Shown here one piece after another: positions 23,434-31,543 of a stretch of 64,000 bases of DNA. This stretch comes from Neisseriaceae bacterium HSC-16F19 (GTDB lineage: Bacteria; Pseudomonadota; Gammaproteobacteria; Burkholderiales; Neisseriaceae): the NCBI RefSeq assembly GCF_024171525.1, contig NZ_JALJZY010000004.1:111045-175044 (forward strand), written 5' to 3'. The notes under the pieces were generated by a model that made no database searches, was not told the origin of the DNA, and saw only the letters and a list, made by a program, of their open reading frames with translations. The position numbers and the translations under genes are program-made. Within the stretch, counting starts at the first letter, position 1. Every line of letters starts with the position of its first letter.

Positions 23434-24261
23434 TTATGTACTACCCCATTGCACCCAACCGCCCCACCAGGTAATGAGGATGATGCCGCCGAACACAATG
23501 CGGTACCAGGCAAAAGGCACATAGTCTTTGCTGGCCACAAATTTCAACAAAGCCTTCACTGCCAACAGACCGGCCACAAAAGCGGCCGCAAAACCCACGG
23601 CAATCAGCTGCAAATCGGCGGCGGAAAACTCGCTGTAATGTTTGAGCATGTCGTAGAGCGTAGCGGTAATCATCACCGGCACGGCGAGGAAAAACGAAAA
23701 CTCGGTGGCGGTTTTGCGCTCCAAGCCCCACAGCATGCCGCCCATAATGGTGCTGCCGGAACGCGAAGTGCCGGGTATGAGCGCCAAAATCTGCGCCAAA
23801 CCCACCATCAGCGCATCGCGCGGACGCATGTCTTCCACGCGGCTTACTTTGGGCGTACGGCTGCGCTGGCGTTTTTCAATCCACAGAATCAACAGGCCGC
23901 CCACCACCAAGGCCGTGGCCACGCTCACCGGATTAAACAGAAACGCCTTGATTTGTTTGTTAAACAACAAGCCCACCACCGCGGCCGGAATAAAGGCAAT
24001 GATGAGATTGAGCACAAAGCGGTTGGTTTCCGGTTCGCGGCCGATGTGGGTCACCACATGGACGAAACGGCGGCGGTATTCCACAATCACCGCCAATACC
24101 GCTCCCAGCTGAATGGCGATTTCAAACACCTTGCCCTTGCTGTGGAAATTGAGCAAATCGCCCAGCACAATCAAATGCCCGGTACTGGAGATGGGCAGAA
24201 ACTCGGTCAGCCCTTCCACTATGCCCATCAGCAGGGCTTTTAGAAACAACATCAAATCCAT
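23434..24261 (-). CDS. uppP: Undecaprenyl-diphosphatase UppP (BacA)
   Basis: Inner-membrane phosphatase that recycles undecaprenyl diphosphate to the lipid carrier used in peptidoglycan synthesis. Both catalytic motifs are present: EGLTEFLPISSTGHLI near the N-terminus and LIPGTSRSGSTIMGGML in the second half. Length 275 with about seven to eight membrane segments is standard. It follows dsbA, whose terminator separates them. Confidence 0.95.
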   Translation of the reverse strand: MDLMLFLKALLMGIVEGLTEFLPISSTGHLIVLGDLLNFHSKGKVFEIAIQLGAVLAVIVEYRRRFVHVVTHIGREPETNRFVLNLIIAFIPAAVVGLLFNKQIKAFLFNPVSVATALVVGGLLILWIEKRQRSRTPKVSRVEDMRPRDALMVGLAQILALIPGTSRSGSTIMGGMLWGLERKTATEFSFFLAVPVMITATLYDMLKHYSEFSAADLQLIAVGFAAAFVAGLLAVKALLKFVASKDYVPFAWYRIVFGGIILITWWGGWVQWGST

Positions 24262-24285
24262 AAGTTACACCGTATTCGCCACACA

Positions 24286-24316
24286 ATAAAAAAGTGCGCC
24301 GGCAAACGGGCGCACT
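24286..24316 (-). terminator. Terminator after dsbA
   Basis: Reverse-strand stem AGTGCGCCC / GGCGCACT with a short loop is followed by TTTTTT. Confidence 0.85.
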
Positions 24317-24331
24317 GTGACTGGAAAGGGA

Positions 24332-25018
24332 TTAACGGTTGGCGCCAAACGCAGCAGCGGCACCAATGCTTTTCGGTACCGGACGCGCAGCAGCCGGTTT
24401 CATATTGCGCTCGGCACGCACTTTGTCCACCAGCTCGCCCACCACGCGCACACCTTGCTCGTAATCACGCAGTTGTACGGCGTATTTGCCGCCCACCACC
24501 AACATGGGGGTGCCTTCAACTTTGAACTGTTCGGTCAGAGACTGCATTTTTTTTGCGGCGGTGGCATTTTCGGGACTGTTGTAGGCAGTCAAAAGTTTGC
24601 CGCCGAAACTATTCTGTTTTGCGGCCCATGCTTTAAAGGTATCCGGGTTGCCCAAGTTGGCATTTTCTTCAAAAACCGCCTTGAAAATGGCCGGATTGGC
24701 TTCGTACTTGGTACCGGAAGCATTTACCGCAGCGGCAATACGGGCAAAACCCAGCATGGACGCATCCCACACCACATGCTCGGTACGTAAATAGGTGTCA
24801 TCGGCAAAACGCTTGCTTTGCTGCAACAGCAAAGGATCAATGCGGGCGCAGTGGATACAGGTGTAGGAGAAGAACTCCAGCACCTCGATTTTATCGGCTT
24901 GTAGTTGCGGAATCGTTTGCGGCAGTACAAGGTAGTCTTCGCCTTCCTTAATGGCACCGTGTGCCAGATTGACGCTCAGCAGGCCGACGGCCAGTGCCCA
25001 AACGGTTTTTTTCATCAT
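24332..25018 (-). CDS. dsbA: Thiol:disulfide interchange protein DsbA
   Basis: Periplasmic oxidase that introduces disulfide bonds into exported proteins. A signal peptide (MMKKTVWALAVGLLSVNLAHG) precedes a thioredoxin fold with active site FFSYTCIHC (Cys54, Cys57) and the cis-proline loop VEGTPMLVV. The CIHC centre differs from enteric CPHC and is like neisserial CVHC enzymes. No lipobox is seen, so it is soluble, unlike some neisserial DsbA copies. A tail of about 20 residues (PAAARPVPKSIGAAAAF) extends the usual C-terminus. It lies downstream of the SPOR gene, an order I recall from Neisseria. Confidence 0.93.
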   Translation of the reverse strand: MMKKTVWALAVGLLSVNLAHGAIKEGEDYLVLPQTIPQLQADKIEVLEFFSYTCIHCARIDPLLLQQSKRFADDTYLRTEHVVWDASMLGFARIAAAVNASGTKYEANPAIFKAVFEENANLGNPDTFKAWAAKQNSFGGKLLTAYNSPENATAAKKMQSLTEQFKVEGTPMLVVGGKYAVQLRDYEQGVRVVGELVDKVRAERNMKPAAARPVPKSIGAAAAFGANR

Positions 25019-25049
25019 AATGAAGATCCTTATTTTTAATCGATACGGG

Positions 25050-25070
25050 TTTTCAGGCAGCCTGAAAACA
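25050..25070. repeat. Overlapping palindromic uptake sequence
   Basis: GTTTTCAGGCAGCCTGAAAAC reads as the uptake sequence on both strands, overlapping at its core, between the SPOR gene and dsbA. Confidence 0.7.
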
Positions 25071-25084
25071 TCAAAACAAGCGGA

Positions 25085-25855
25085 TTATTGCGCCGAACGC
25101 ACCAGGCTGTCGATCTGGTTTTGTTTCAGCCGTTGTGCGGTCTGCTCTGCCTGTTGGCGGCTCATACTGCCGGTTTGCACGCGGTAGACGGTTTGGCCGT
25201 CGGCACCGGTGCCTTTGACTACGGTGGTGTTGACACCGAGCATGGCCAGTTTGGCGCGCTGTTCATCGGCGGCGGTGCTGTTTTTAAACGAACCTACCTG
25301 CAAACGGGCTTTGCCGCCCTGAGCTTTGGCTGCTGCGGTTTTTTCTTTGGCAGCCTGTGCCTGCTTGGCCTCTTCCTTGGCTGCTTTTTCTTTGGCGGCC
25401 TGTTGGGCTTTTTCCAAACTGCCGCTCTCTAGGATTTGATCGGGTGTCGGCCTGGCTGCGGTTTTGGGCTTGTCGGCAGGTTTGTCGGTTTTGGGCTTGT
25501 CTGCCGGAGGAGCCGGTTTGGTTTCGGCTTTGTCACCCTCGGGTTTGGGGGTTTCTTCGGGTTCGGGTTTGCTGTCGGGTTCGGCCGGTTTGGGCGGTTT
25601 TGCCTCGTCACTGGGCGAGGTGCCTTCCGTGCTGTCTTCGGGATTGATGGGTACCGGCGGCGGCGTGGTCTGGTTGCTGCCCTCGGGTGTCAGAATTTCC
25701 GGCTGCGCGGGTGCGCGGGCGGTTTCGTGCTGCTGGAATGTGGTTTTATTGGTATTGAGGAAGAACAATACGCCGGCAATGGCCATGGTGGCGATGATCA
25801 TGCCCAGAAAAAAACCGGACATCCCTTTGCCGGCTTGGAAATGTGTGTGTTTCAT
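25085..25855 (-). CDS. SPOR-domain cell-envelope protein (FtsN-like)
   Basis: Membrane-anchored protein expected to bind denuded peptidoglycan at the division septum. ATG 25853-25855 gives MKHTHFQAGKGMSGFFLG, a cytoplasmic stub and one transmembrane helix (about 13-34). A long low-complexity Pro/Lys/Glu linker follows (roughly 60-180, with repeated PADKPKT-type units), then an Ala/Lys/Glu helix and a C-terminal SPOR domain (ARLQVGSFKNSTAADEQRAK ... VYRVQTGSMSRQQAEQTAQR). Length 256. The architecture matches FtsN and the neisserial Tpc protein; exact orthology is not proven. Confidence 0.85.
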   Translation of the reverse strand: MKHTHFQAGKGMSGFFLGMIIATMAIAGVLFFLNTNKTTFQQHETARAPAQPEILTPEGSNQTTPPPVPINPEDSTEGTSPSDEAKPPKPAEPDSKPEPEETPKPEGDKAETKPAPPADKPKTDKPADKPKTAARPTPDQILESGSLEKAQQAAKEKAAKEEAKQAQAAKEKTAAAKAQGGKARLQVGSFKNSTAADEQRAKLAMLGVNTTVVKGTGADGQTVYRVQTGSMSRQQAEQTAQRLKQNQIDSLVRSAQ

Positions 25856-25957
25856 AATAATGCGGGAAAAATAAAACCGCGGGCATTTTAACAAAAACAG
25901 GCTGCAGGGGTGTTAGCGGGTTTACCTGCTTTTGCCATCGGAGTACGGATACGGTGC

Positions 25958-26395
25958 TCAGACAAAGCGGGCGGCACCCTGATTGGCCAGTTGGTCGGCC
26001 TGTTCGTTTTCCGGATGGCCGGCATGGCCTTTGACCCAGTGCCAGTGTACGGTATGGCGTGCCGCTTCACTGTCCAGTGCCTGCCAAAGATCTGCGTTTT
26101 TGACCGGCTGTTTGGCTGCGGTTTTCCAGCCGCGGGCCTTCCAGCCGTGTATCCACTCGCTCATGCCCTGCATGACATACTGGCTGTCGGTGTAAATTTC
26201 AACCGTACAAGGCCGTTTGAGGGCGCGCAGACCTTCGATCACGGCGGTCAGTTCCATGCGGTTGTTGGTGGTCTCGGCTTCGCCGCCGTAAAGGGTGTGT
26301 TCGTGGCTGCCGTAGCGCATTAAAACACCCCAGCCGCCGGGGCCGGGGTTGCCCTTGCAGGCACCGTCGGTATAGAGGAAAACAGGTGTGCTCAT
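25958..26395 (-). CDS. rnhA: Ribonuclease HI
   Basis: Cuts the RNA strand of RNA:DNA hybrids. The catalytic residues align with E. coli numbering: Asp10 in FLYTDGACKGNPGPGGWG, Glu48 in NNRMELTAV, Asp70 in IYTDSQYV and Asp134 in NEQADQLAN; the basic handle WKTAAKQPVKN is present. Length 145. It follows hslU after a hairpin-containing gap. Confidence 0.96.
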   Translation of the reverse strand: MSTPVFLYTDGACKGNPGPGGWGVLMRYGSHEHTLYGGEAETTNNRMELTAVIEGLRALKRPCTVEIYTDSQYVMQGMSEWIHGWKARGWKTAAKQPVKNADLWQALDSEAARHTVHWHWVKGHAGHPENEQADQLANQGAARFV

Positions 26396-26418
26396 AGTGG
26401 GGCGGCATCATAACAGAC

Positions 26419-26449
26419 TTCGGGCAGCACGGCATCCGTGCTGCCCGAA
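26419..26449. terminator. Strong hairpin between hslU and rnhA
   Basis: A 14-bp perfect stem TTCGGGCAGCACGG/CCGTGCTGCCCGAA with a CAT loop. No T-run follows on the minus strand, so it may be a stabilising or weak terminating structure. Confidence 0.5.
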
Positions 26450-26464
26450 AGTACTGAGGCTGCC

Positions 26465-27802
26465 TTACAGCACATAGCGCGCCAAATCTTCGCGCTCGGC
26501 AATGTTTTGCAGCTTGTCGTTGACATAGGCCGCGTCAATCACCGTTTCGCCTTCCGGCGCGTGGAAGGACACGTCTTCCAAGAGCTTCTCCAGCACCGTG
26601 TGCAGGCGGCGGGCACCGATGTTTTCGGTTTTCTCGTTCACCTGATAGGCGATTTCCGCCAAACGGGCTATGCCCTCGTCGGTGAAATTGAGGCGCACGT
26701 CGTCGGTGGCCAGCAGCGCCTGATATTGGCGCGTGAGGTTGGCGTCGGTGCCGGTGAGGATGGCCTTGAAATCGTCCACGCTCAGATTGTCCAGTTCCAC
26801 GCGGATGGGGAAGCGGCCCTGCAATTCCGGAATCAGGTCGCTGGGCTTGCTCAGGTGGAAGGCGCCGGAAGCGATAAACAGGATATGGTCGGTTTTGATC
26901 ATGCCGTATTTGGTCTGCACGGTGGTGCCTTCCACCAAGGGCAGCAAATCGCGCTGCACGCCCTGGCGCGACACGTCGCCGCCGTGGCGGCTGCTGTCGG
27001 TGGCGATTTTGTCGATTTCGTCCAAAAACACAATGCCGTGCTGCTCCACCGCCTCAACCGCCTGTTCGCGCAACTCTTCTTCGTTCACCAGTTTGGCGGC
27101 TTCTTCGTCCAGCAAGAGCTTCATGGCCGCGCCCACTTTCATGCGCTGGGTTTTGGTTTTGCCTTTGCCCATACCGGCAAACATGTCTTGCAGCTGGTGG
27201 GTAAAGTCTTCCATGCCGGGCGGGCCCATAATCGACATGGAGGCGGGCGCACCGGCACTCACTTCGATGTCGATTTCTTTTTCGTCCAGTTCGCCGCGGC
27301 GCAGCATCTGGCGGAATTTCTGCCGCGTATGGCTTTCCGGCTGTGCCTGCACCGGCTCTTCGGCAAAGCCGACCTGGCGCGGCGGCGGCAGCAGTGCGTC
27401 CAGCACGCGGTTTTCGGCGGCGTCTTGGGCGCGGTCGCGGTTTTTGCCTATGGACTGTTCGCGGATGTTTTTCAGCGCGATTTCGATGAGATCGCGTACG
27501 ATGCTGTCCACATCGCGGCCGACATAGCCCACCTCGGTGAACTTGGTGGCCTCGATTTTGATAAACGGTGCATTGGCCAAGCGGGCCAGACGGCGGGCGA
27601 TTTCGGTTTTGCCCACGCCGGTGGGGCCGATCATCAGAATGTTTTTCGGCACGATTTCGCTTTGCAGCGGCTCGGCCACCTGACTGCGACGGTAGCGGTT
27701 GCGCAAAGCCACGGCCACGGCGCGTTTGGCCTGGTTTTGGCCGATGATGTGTTTGTCCAGCTCGTGGACGATTTCCTGCGGGGTCATAACCGAAGTGCTC
27801 AT
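26465..27802 (-). CDS. hslU: ATP-dependent protease ATPase subunit HslU
   Basis: AAA+ unfoldase of the HslUV protease. Start ATG 27800-27802 (MSTSVMTPQEIVHELDKHI) has AGGAAA upstream. Walker A GPTGVGKT (59-66), Walker B IVFLDEIDKIA, the pore-loop region TKFTEVGYVGRDVDSIVRDL and the C-terminal ENIGARRLHTVLEKLLEDVS are visible; it ends LARYVL, as expected for docking into HslV. Length 445. Normally hslV lies directly upstream, but here the upstream neighbour is fghA, so the protease subunit must be elsewhere or absent. Confidence 0.94.
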   Translation of the reverse strand: MSTSVMTPQEIVHELDKHIIGQNQAKRAVAVALRNRYRRSQVAEPLQSEIVPKNILMIGPTGVGKTEIARRLARLANAPFIKIEATKFTEVGYVGRDVDSIVRDLIEIALKNIREQSIGKNRDRAQDAAENRVLDALLPPPRQVGFAEEPVQAQPESHTRQKFRQMLRRGELDEKEIDIEVSAGAPASMSIMGPPGMEDFTHQLQDMFAGMGKGKTKTQRMKVGAAMKLLLDEEAAKLVNEEELREQAVEAVEQHGIVFLDEIDKIATDSSRHGGDVSRQGVQRDLLPLVEGTTVQTKYGMIKTDHILFIASGAFHLSKPSDLIPELQGRFPIRVELDNLSVDDFKAILTGTDANLTRQYQALLATDDVRLNFTDEGIARLAEIAYQVNEKTENIGARRLHTVLEKLLEDVSFHAPEGETVIDAAYVNDKLQNIAEREDLARYVL

Positions 27803-27862
27803 GGTATTTCCTGATATCAACTGAGCTGCCTATGTAGGGGCGATTTTGTTTTCTGCAAGTAG

Positions 27863-27925
27863 AAAGGCTGCCTGAAATATTTTTGCTATGCAGAAACGCA
27901 TTGCGTTCGTTTTCAGGCAGCCTTT
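27863..27925 (-). terminator. Inverted uptake-sequence pair after fghA
   Basis: AAAGGCTGCCTGAAATATTT and GTTTTCAGGCAGCCTTT flank about 30 bp between fghA and hslU, forming a probable terminator of the formaldehyde operon. Confidence 0.55.
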
Positions 27926-27948
27926 CTTAATGATTGGCAGAAATTACC

Positions 27949-28791
27949 TTACAAATCCAGCGCCTGGGCGTGGAATTCGATATGGCTGTCGATAAAGCTG
28001 GCGATAAAGTAATAGCTGTGGTCGTAGCCGGGGCGCAGATTGAACTGCACATTCCATCCCTTTCCGCGGGCGGCATCGACAAACGTTTGCGGCTGCAATT
28101 GGCCGGGGTAGAAGTCGTCCGCATCGCCTTGGTCTATGAGTATCGGCAGCTTGTGCTCGGCGTTTTTCACCAATTCGGTACTGTCGTACTCCGCCCAAGC
28201 GGCGGTATCGTCGCCCAGATAGGCGGCAAAGGCTTTCTGTCCCCACGGCGTGTGGCTGGGATTTACAATCGGCGCAAATGCCGAAACGGCGGCATAGCGG
28301 CCGGGGTTTTTCAGCGCGATTTGCAGGGCGCCGTGGCCGCCCATGCTGTGGCCGAAAATGCTGCGTTTGTCCGTTACCGGAAAATGCGCTTCGATGAGCG
28401 TGGGCAATTCGTCGGTTACATAATCGTACATGCGGTAATGCGCCGCCCACGGCTCTTGGGTGGCGTCGACGTAAAAACCGGCGCCCTGGCCCAAGTCGTA
28501 GCCCTCGTCGTTGGCCACGGCCTCGCCGCGTGGGGAAGTGTCGGGCATCACCAGCGCCACACCCCATTGGGCGGCAAAACGCTGCGCCCCGGCCTTGGTG
28601 GCGAAGTTTTCATCGGTGCAGGTGAGGCCGGAGAGCCAGTACAGCACCGGCACTCGGTAGCCTTGCAGCGCCTGCGGCGGCAGATAAACGGCAAACACCA
28701 TCTCGGTTTGCGTGGCCGTGGAAAAATGGCGGTAACGCTCGTGGTGGCCGTTGAACATTTTGTTGTGGGAAATCAGGGTCGGTTCGTTCAT
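27949..28791 (-). CDS. fghA: S-formylglutathione hydrolase
   Basis: Serine hydrolase that splits S-formylglutathione to formate and glutathione, the last step of glutathione-dependent formaldehyde removal. Nucleophile motif GHSMGGHGA, oxyanion region LYWLSGLTCTDENF, QGDADDFYPGQLQPQTF (Asp) and PGYDHSYYFIASFIDSH (His) make up the alpha/beta hydrolase triad. Length 280 is standard. It lies downstream of adhC with a palindrome pair between them. Also called frmB or estD; in N. meningitidis the homologue is EstD. Confidence 0.94.
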   Translation of the reverse strand: MNEPTLISHNKMFNGHHERYRHFSTATQTEMVFAVYLPPQALQGYRVPVLYWLSGLTCTDENFATKAGAQRFAAQWGVALVMPDTSPRGEAVANDEGYDLGQGAGFYVDATQEPWAAHYRMYDYVTDELPTLIEAHFPVTDKRSIFGHSMGGHGALQIALKNPGRYAAVSAFAPIVNPSHTPWGQKAFAAYLGDDTAAWAEYDSTELVKNAEHKLPILIDQGDADDFYPGQLQPQTFVDAARGKGWNVQFNLRPGYDHSYYFIASFIDSHIEFHAQALDL

Positions 28792-28815
28792 GGGAATGCC
28801 TTGTTTAAGGTCGTG

Positions 28816-28879
28816 GTAGGTTGGGTCGAAAGACCCAACATGACTGTTTCATGGATGTTGGGTTTGCAACCCAACCTAC
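28816..28879. repeat. Inverted GTAG-palindrome pair (TTGGGTC..GACCCAA family)
   Basis: GTAGGTTGGGTCGAAAGACC at the left and the mirror of GTAGGTTGGGTTGCAAACCC at the right, between adhC and fghA. Other pairs of this family are at 11317, 32134, 40223, 46581 and 62541. Confidence 0.85.
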
Positions 28880-28886
28880 CACTATA

Positions 28887-30005
28887 TCAATAATGAATCA
28901 CGCTGCGGATGGATTTGCCTTCGTGCATCAAATCAAAGGCGTGGTTGATGTCTTCCAGCGGCATGGTGTGGGTGATAAAGTCGCTCAGCGCAAATTCGCC
29001 GTTCATATATTGCTGGATAATGCCCGGCAACTCGCTGCGGCCTTTCACGCCGCCAAAGGCGGAGCCGCGCCATACGCGGCCGGTAACGAGCTGGAAGGGG
29101 CGGGTGGCAATTTCCGCACCGGCCGGTGCCACGCCGATAATCACGCTCTCGCCCCAGCCTTTGTGGCAGCATTCCAGCGCCGCGCGCATCACCTGTACAT
29201 TGCCGATGCACTCAAAGGAATAATCCACGCCGCCGTCGGTCATCTCCACAATCACATCCTGAATCGGACGGTCGAAGTCTTGCGGATTGATGCACTCGGT
29301 GGCACCCAGTTTTTCGGCCATGGCAAATTTGGCCGGATTGACATCGATGCCGATGATGCGCGAAGCACCGCTCATGCGCGCGCCGATAATCGCCGCCAGG
29401 CCGATGCCGCCCAAGCCGAAAATTGCCACCGTGTCGCCGCGTTTCACCTTGGCGGTATTCATCACCGCGCCCATGCCGGTGGTCACGCCGCAGCCGAGCA
29501 GGCACACTTCTTTCAAATCCGCTTCCGGCTGGATTTTCGCCAGACTCACTTCCGCCACCACGGTGTATTCGGAGAAGGTGGAGCAGCCCATATAGTGGTA
29601 AATCGGCTGGCCGTCTTTGAAGAAACGCACCGTGCCGTCCGGCATCAGACCCTTGCCCTGGGTGGCGCGCACGGAGGAACACAGATTGGTTTTGCCGGAT
29701 TTACAGAATTTGCACTCACCGCATTCGGCGGTGTAGAGCGGAATCACATGGTCGCCCGGTTTGACGCTGGTCACGCCTTCGCCCACCGCTTCCACGATGC
29801 CCGCGCCTTCATGGCCGAGCACGCAGGGGAATACGCCTTCGGAGTCTTGTCCGCTCAAGGTATAGGCGTCGGTGTGGCATACGCCGGTGGCGACAATACG
29901 CACCAGCACCTCGCCTTTTTGCGGTGGCATTAAATCCAGCTCTTCGATTTTCAAAGGCTCGTTCGGCGCCCAAGCAACGGCGGCACGGGTTTTGATATAG
30001 TTCAT
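28887..30005 (-). CDS. adhC: S-(hydroxymethyl)glutathione dehydrogenase / class III alcohol dehydrogenase
   Basis: Oxidises the spontaneous adduct of formaldehyde and glutathione, and by family knowledge can also reduce S-nitrosoglutathione. ATG 30003-30005 (MNYIKTRAAVAWAPNEPLKI) has AAGGAGA upstream. Catalytic zinc ligands lie in ATGVCHTDAYTLSG and LGHEGAGIVE; the structural zinc cysteines are in CGECKFCKSGKTNLC. The NAD-binding glycines are in IFGLGGIGLAAIIGA. Length 372. It is the middle gene of frmR-adhC-fghA. Confidence 0.95.
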   Translation of the reverse strand: MNYIKTRAAVAWAPNEPLKIEELDLMPPQKGEVLVRIVATGVCHTDAYTLSGQDSEGVFPCVLGHEGAGIVEAVGEGVTSVKPGDHVIPLYTAECGECKFCKSGKTNLCSSVRATQGKGLMPDGTVRFFKDGQPIYHYMGCSTFSEYTVVAEVSLAKIQPEADLKEVCLLGCGVTTGMGAVMNTAKVKRGDTVAIFGLGGIGLAAIIGARMSGASRIIGIDVNPAKFAMAEKLGATECINPQDFDRPIQDVIVEMTDGGVDYSFECIGNVQVMRAALECCHKGWGESVIIGVAPAGAEIATRPFQLVTGRVWRGSAFGGVKGRSELPGIIQQYMNGEFALSDFITHTMPLEDINHAFDLMHEGKSIRSVIHY

Positions 30006-30089
30006 GGTATTTCTCCTTACAGGTTGGGATAGGGTGGGGCAGATATACCCCACCCACTATATTTCTGATTGGCTATACGGCTTAAAGCC

Positions 30090-30116
30090 GTCATCCTGCG
30101 CGCAGTCGCAGGATCT
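30090..30116. repeat. CTGCGCGCAG-family palindrome between frmR and adhC
   Basis: GTCATCCTGCGCGCAGTCGC and the following AGGATCT form a hairpin in the short frmR-adhC gap. Confidence 0.7.
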
Positions 30117-30125
30117 GTTATTTCC

Positions 30126-30410
30126 TTATTTGATATACGATTTCACCAGCGCAATCGCTTCGTCTATGCTCTGGTTCAGAGCTTGGTGCTCGGGATTGTC
30201 GCACTCCAAATGGCCGAAAGACTCGCGCAGATGGCTTTCTATCACATAGCGCATCAAACCGTTGACCGCGCCGCGCATGGCCGCCAGCTGTTGCAGCACA
30301 TCGGCACATTCGGCACCGGCTTCAATCTGCACGCTCAAAGCCTCCGCCTGACCGCGGATACGGTTCAGGCGGCTGATGGTACGTTTTTTGTCTTCGGGGG
30401 AATGAGGCAT
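30126..30410 (-). CDS. frmR: Formaldehyde-responsive repressor FrmR (CsoR/RcnR family)
   Basis: A 94-residue all-helical repressor. It begins MPHSPEDKKRTISRLNRIRG and keeps Cys35 (GAECADVLQQ), His60 (ESHLRESF) and the AAMRGAVNGLM core of the DUF156/CsoR family. Pro2 and Cys35 are the residues cross-linked by formaldehyde in E. coli FrmR. It leads the frmR-adhC-fghA operon, which fits that role better than metal sensing. In pathogenic Neisseria the adhC-estD pair is under a MerR-type NmlR regulator, so this is a different solution. A matching operator lies 14 bp upstream. Confidence 0.9.
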   Translation of the reverse strand: MPHSPEDKKRTISRLNRIRGQAEALSVQIEAGAECADVLQQLAAMRGAVNGLMRYVIESHLRESFGHLECDNPEHQALNQSIDEAIALVKSYIK

Positions 30411-30423
30411 GGTTTGATCCTAA

Positions 30424-30438
30424 TACTGGTAGGGAGTA
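30424..30438. promoter_or_regulatory. Probable FrmR operator
   Basis: TACT-GGTAGGG-AGTA is an inverted repeat with the 4-7-4 spacing of RcnR/FrmR-type sites (TACT-G6-N-AGTA). It lies 14-28 bp upstream of the frmR start codon on the minus strand, which suits autorepression. Confidence 0.65.
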
Positions 30439-30477
30439 TATACGGCTGCCTGAAAACGGTAAAGGGTAGGGTGCAAA

Positions 30478-30583
30478 TATAGTCGACTAAAATAAGAACG
30501 AGACAAGGCAGCAAGCCGCAGACAGTACAGATAGTACGGCAAGGCGCAGCAACGCCGTATCGTTCTTATTTTAAATGACTATA
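30478..30583. mobile_element. Correia-like repeat element, short form
   Basis: 106 bp: TATAGTCGACTAAAATAAG ... GACAGTACAGATAGTACGG ... CTTATTTTAAATGACTATA. It lies between the SDR gene and frmR, 68 bp upstream of the frmR start, where it could add promoter or RNase III-processing signals. Confidence 0.88.
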
Positions 30584-30588
30584 ATAAA

Positions 30589-30628
30589 GCTGCCTGAAAA
30601 CACATGCATGTTTTCAGGCAGCTTTTTA
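30589..30628 (-). terminator. Inverted uptake-sequence terminator after the SDR gene
   Basis: AGCTGCCTGAAAACACATG and CATGTTTTCAGGCAGCT form a near-perfect long hairpin just beyond the SDR stop. Confidence 0.75.
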
Positions 30629-30643
30629 ACGGGCGCTGACGGC

Positions 30644-31384
30644 TTACAGAGTCAGACCGCCGGTCACTTCCAGGGCAGCGCCGTTGATGTAGCTGGCTTC
30701 ATCGCTGGCGAGGAAGGCGTAGACATTGGCGATTTCGCTCGGCTCGGCCAAGCGTTTCATCGGCACTTTGTTGGCCATATCGGCCAGTACTTTTTCCGGC
30801 ATGCTTTTCAGGATGGGGGTGGCCACAAAGCCCGGGCATACGGCGTTGACGCGGATGCCTTTTTTACCCAGTTCGCGCGACCAGGTTTTCACAAAACCAA
30901 TCACGCCGAATTTGGTGGCCGCATAGTTGGTTTGGCCGAAGTTGCCGTACACGCCGACCACGGAGCTGGCATTCAGAATCACACCGCTGCCTTGTTCCAC
31001 CATGGTGTCCACCAGAGCGCGGGCCATGTTGTAAGTGCCTTTGAGGTTGATGTCCACCACTTTGTCGAATTGTTCTTCGGTCATTTTCACCAGCTGGGCG
31101 TCCATCACGATACCGGCGTTGTTCACCAGTACGTCGATGCGGCTGTGTTTGGCCAATACGGCATCGCGCATGGTGTTGATTTGGTCTTTATTGGTGACAT
31201 CTACGATGTAGCCGTCGGCTTTACCTCCTTTTTCGGTGATGGCGGCCACAGCGGCATCCACACCGGCTTGGTTCAGGTCGCACACAATCACGGTGGCGCC
31301 TTCGGCGGCAAATTTCTCGGCGGTGGCCAGACCGATACCGCTGGCAGCACCGGTAATCACGGCTACTTTGTTTGCTAAACGCAT
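30644..31384 (-). CDS. Short-chain dehydrogenase/reductase (FabG/PhaB-like)
   Basis: An NAD(P)-dependent oxidoreductase of 246 residues. ATG 31382-31384 follows AGGAG. The Rossmann motif TGAASGIG is at 11-18, NNAGIVMD at 88-95, and the catalytic Ser140/Ser141, Tyr154 and Lys158 (YAATK) are present; the ending INGAALEVTGGLTL is typical of 3-oxoacyl-ACP or acetoacetyl-CoA reductases. It stands alone, away from fab genes, so its substrate is not fixed. Cofactor and pathway cannot be read from the sequence. Confidence 0.85.
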   Translation of the reverse strand: MRLANKVAVITGAASGIGLATAEKFAAEGATVIVCDLNQAGVDAAVAAITEKGGKADGYIVDVTNKDQINTMRDAVLAKHSRIDVLVNNAGIVMDAQLVKMTEEQFDKVVDINLKGTYNMARALVDTMVEQGSGVILNASSVVGVYGNFGQTNYAATKFGVIGFVKTWSRELGKKGIRVNAVCPGFVATPILKSMPEKVLADMANKVPMKRLAEPSEIANVYAFLASDEASYINGAALEVTGGLTL

Positions 31385-31543
31385 GAATAATCTCCTAAAG
31401 AGGGTTTGAAACAATCGTCGGTATGGGAATACCGGATCTGGAAAAAATTTGGTAGCTTGGGGGTAAGCACCAACATTTGTTCAATGTTTGGGGCTGCGGT
31501 GGTTATTCCAGCCTTTATTTGCGGCCATGTTGGGTTTACAACC

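Noticed and set aside
26438..27814. 458-codon plus-strand ORF opposite hslU
   Set aside because: Antisense shadow rich in Phe/His/Gln; hslU on the minus strand carries Walker motifs throughout.
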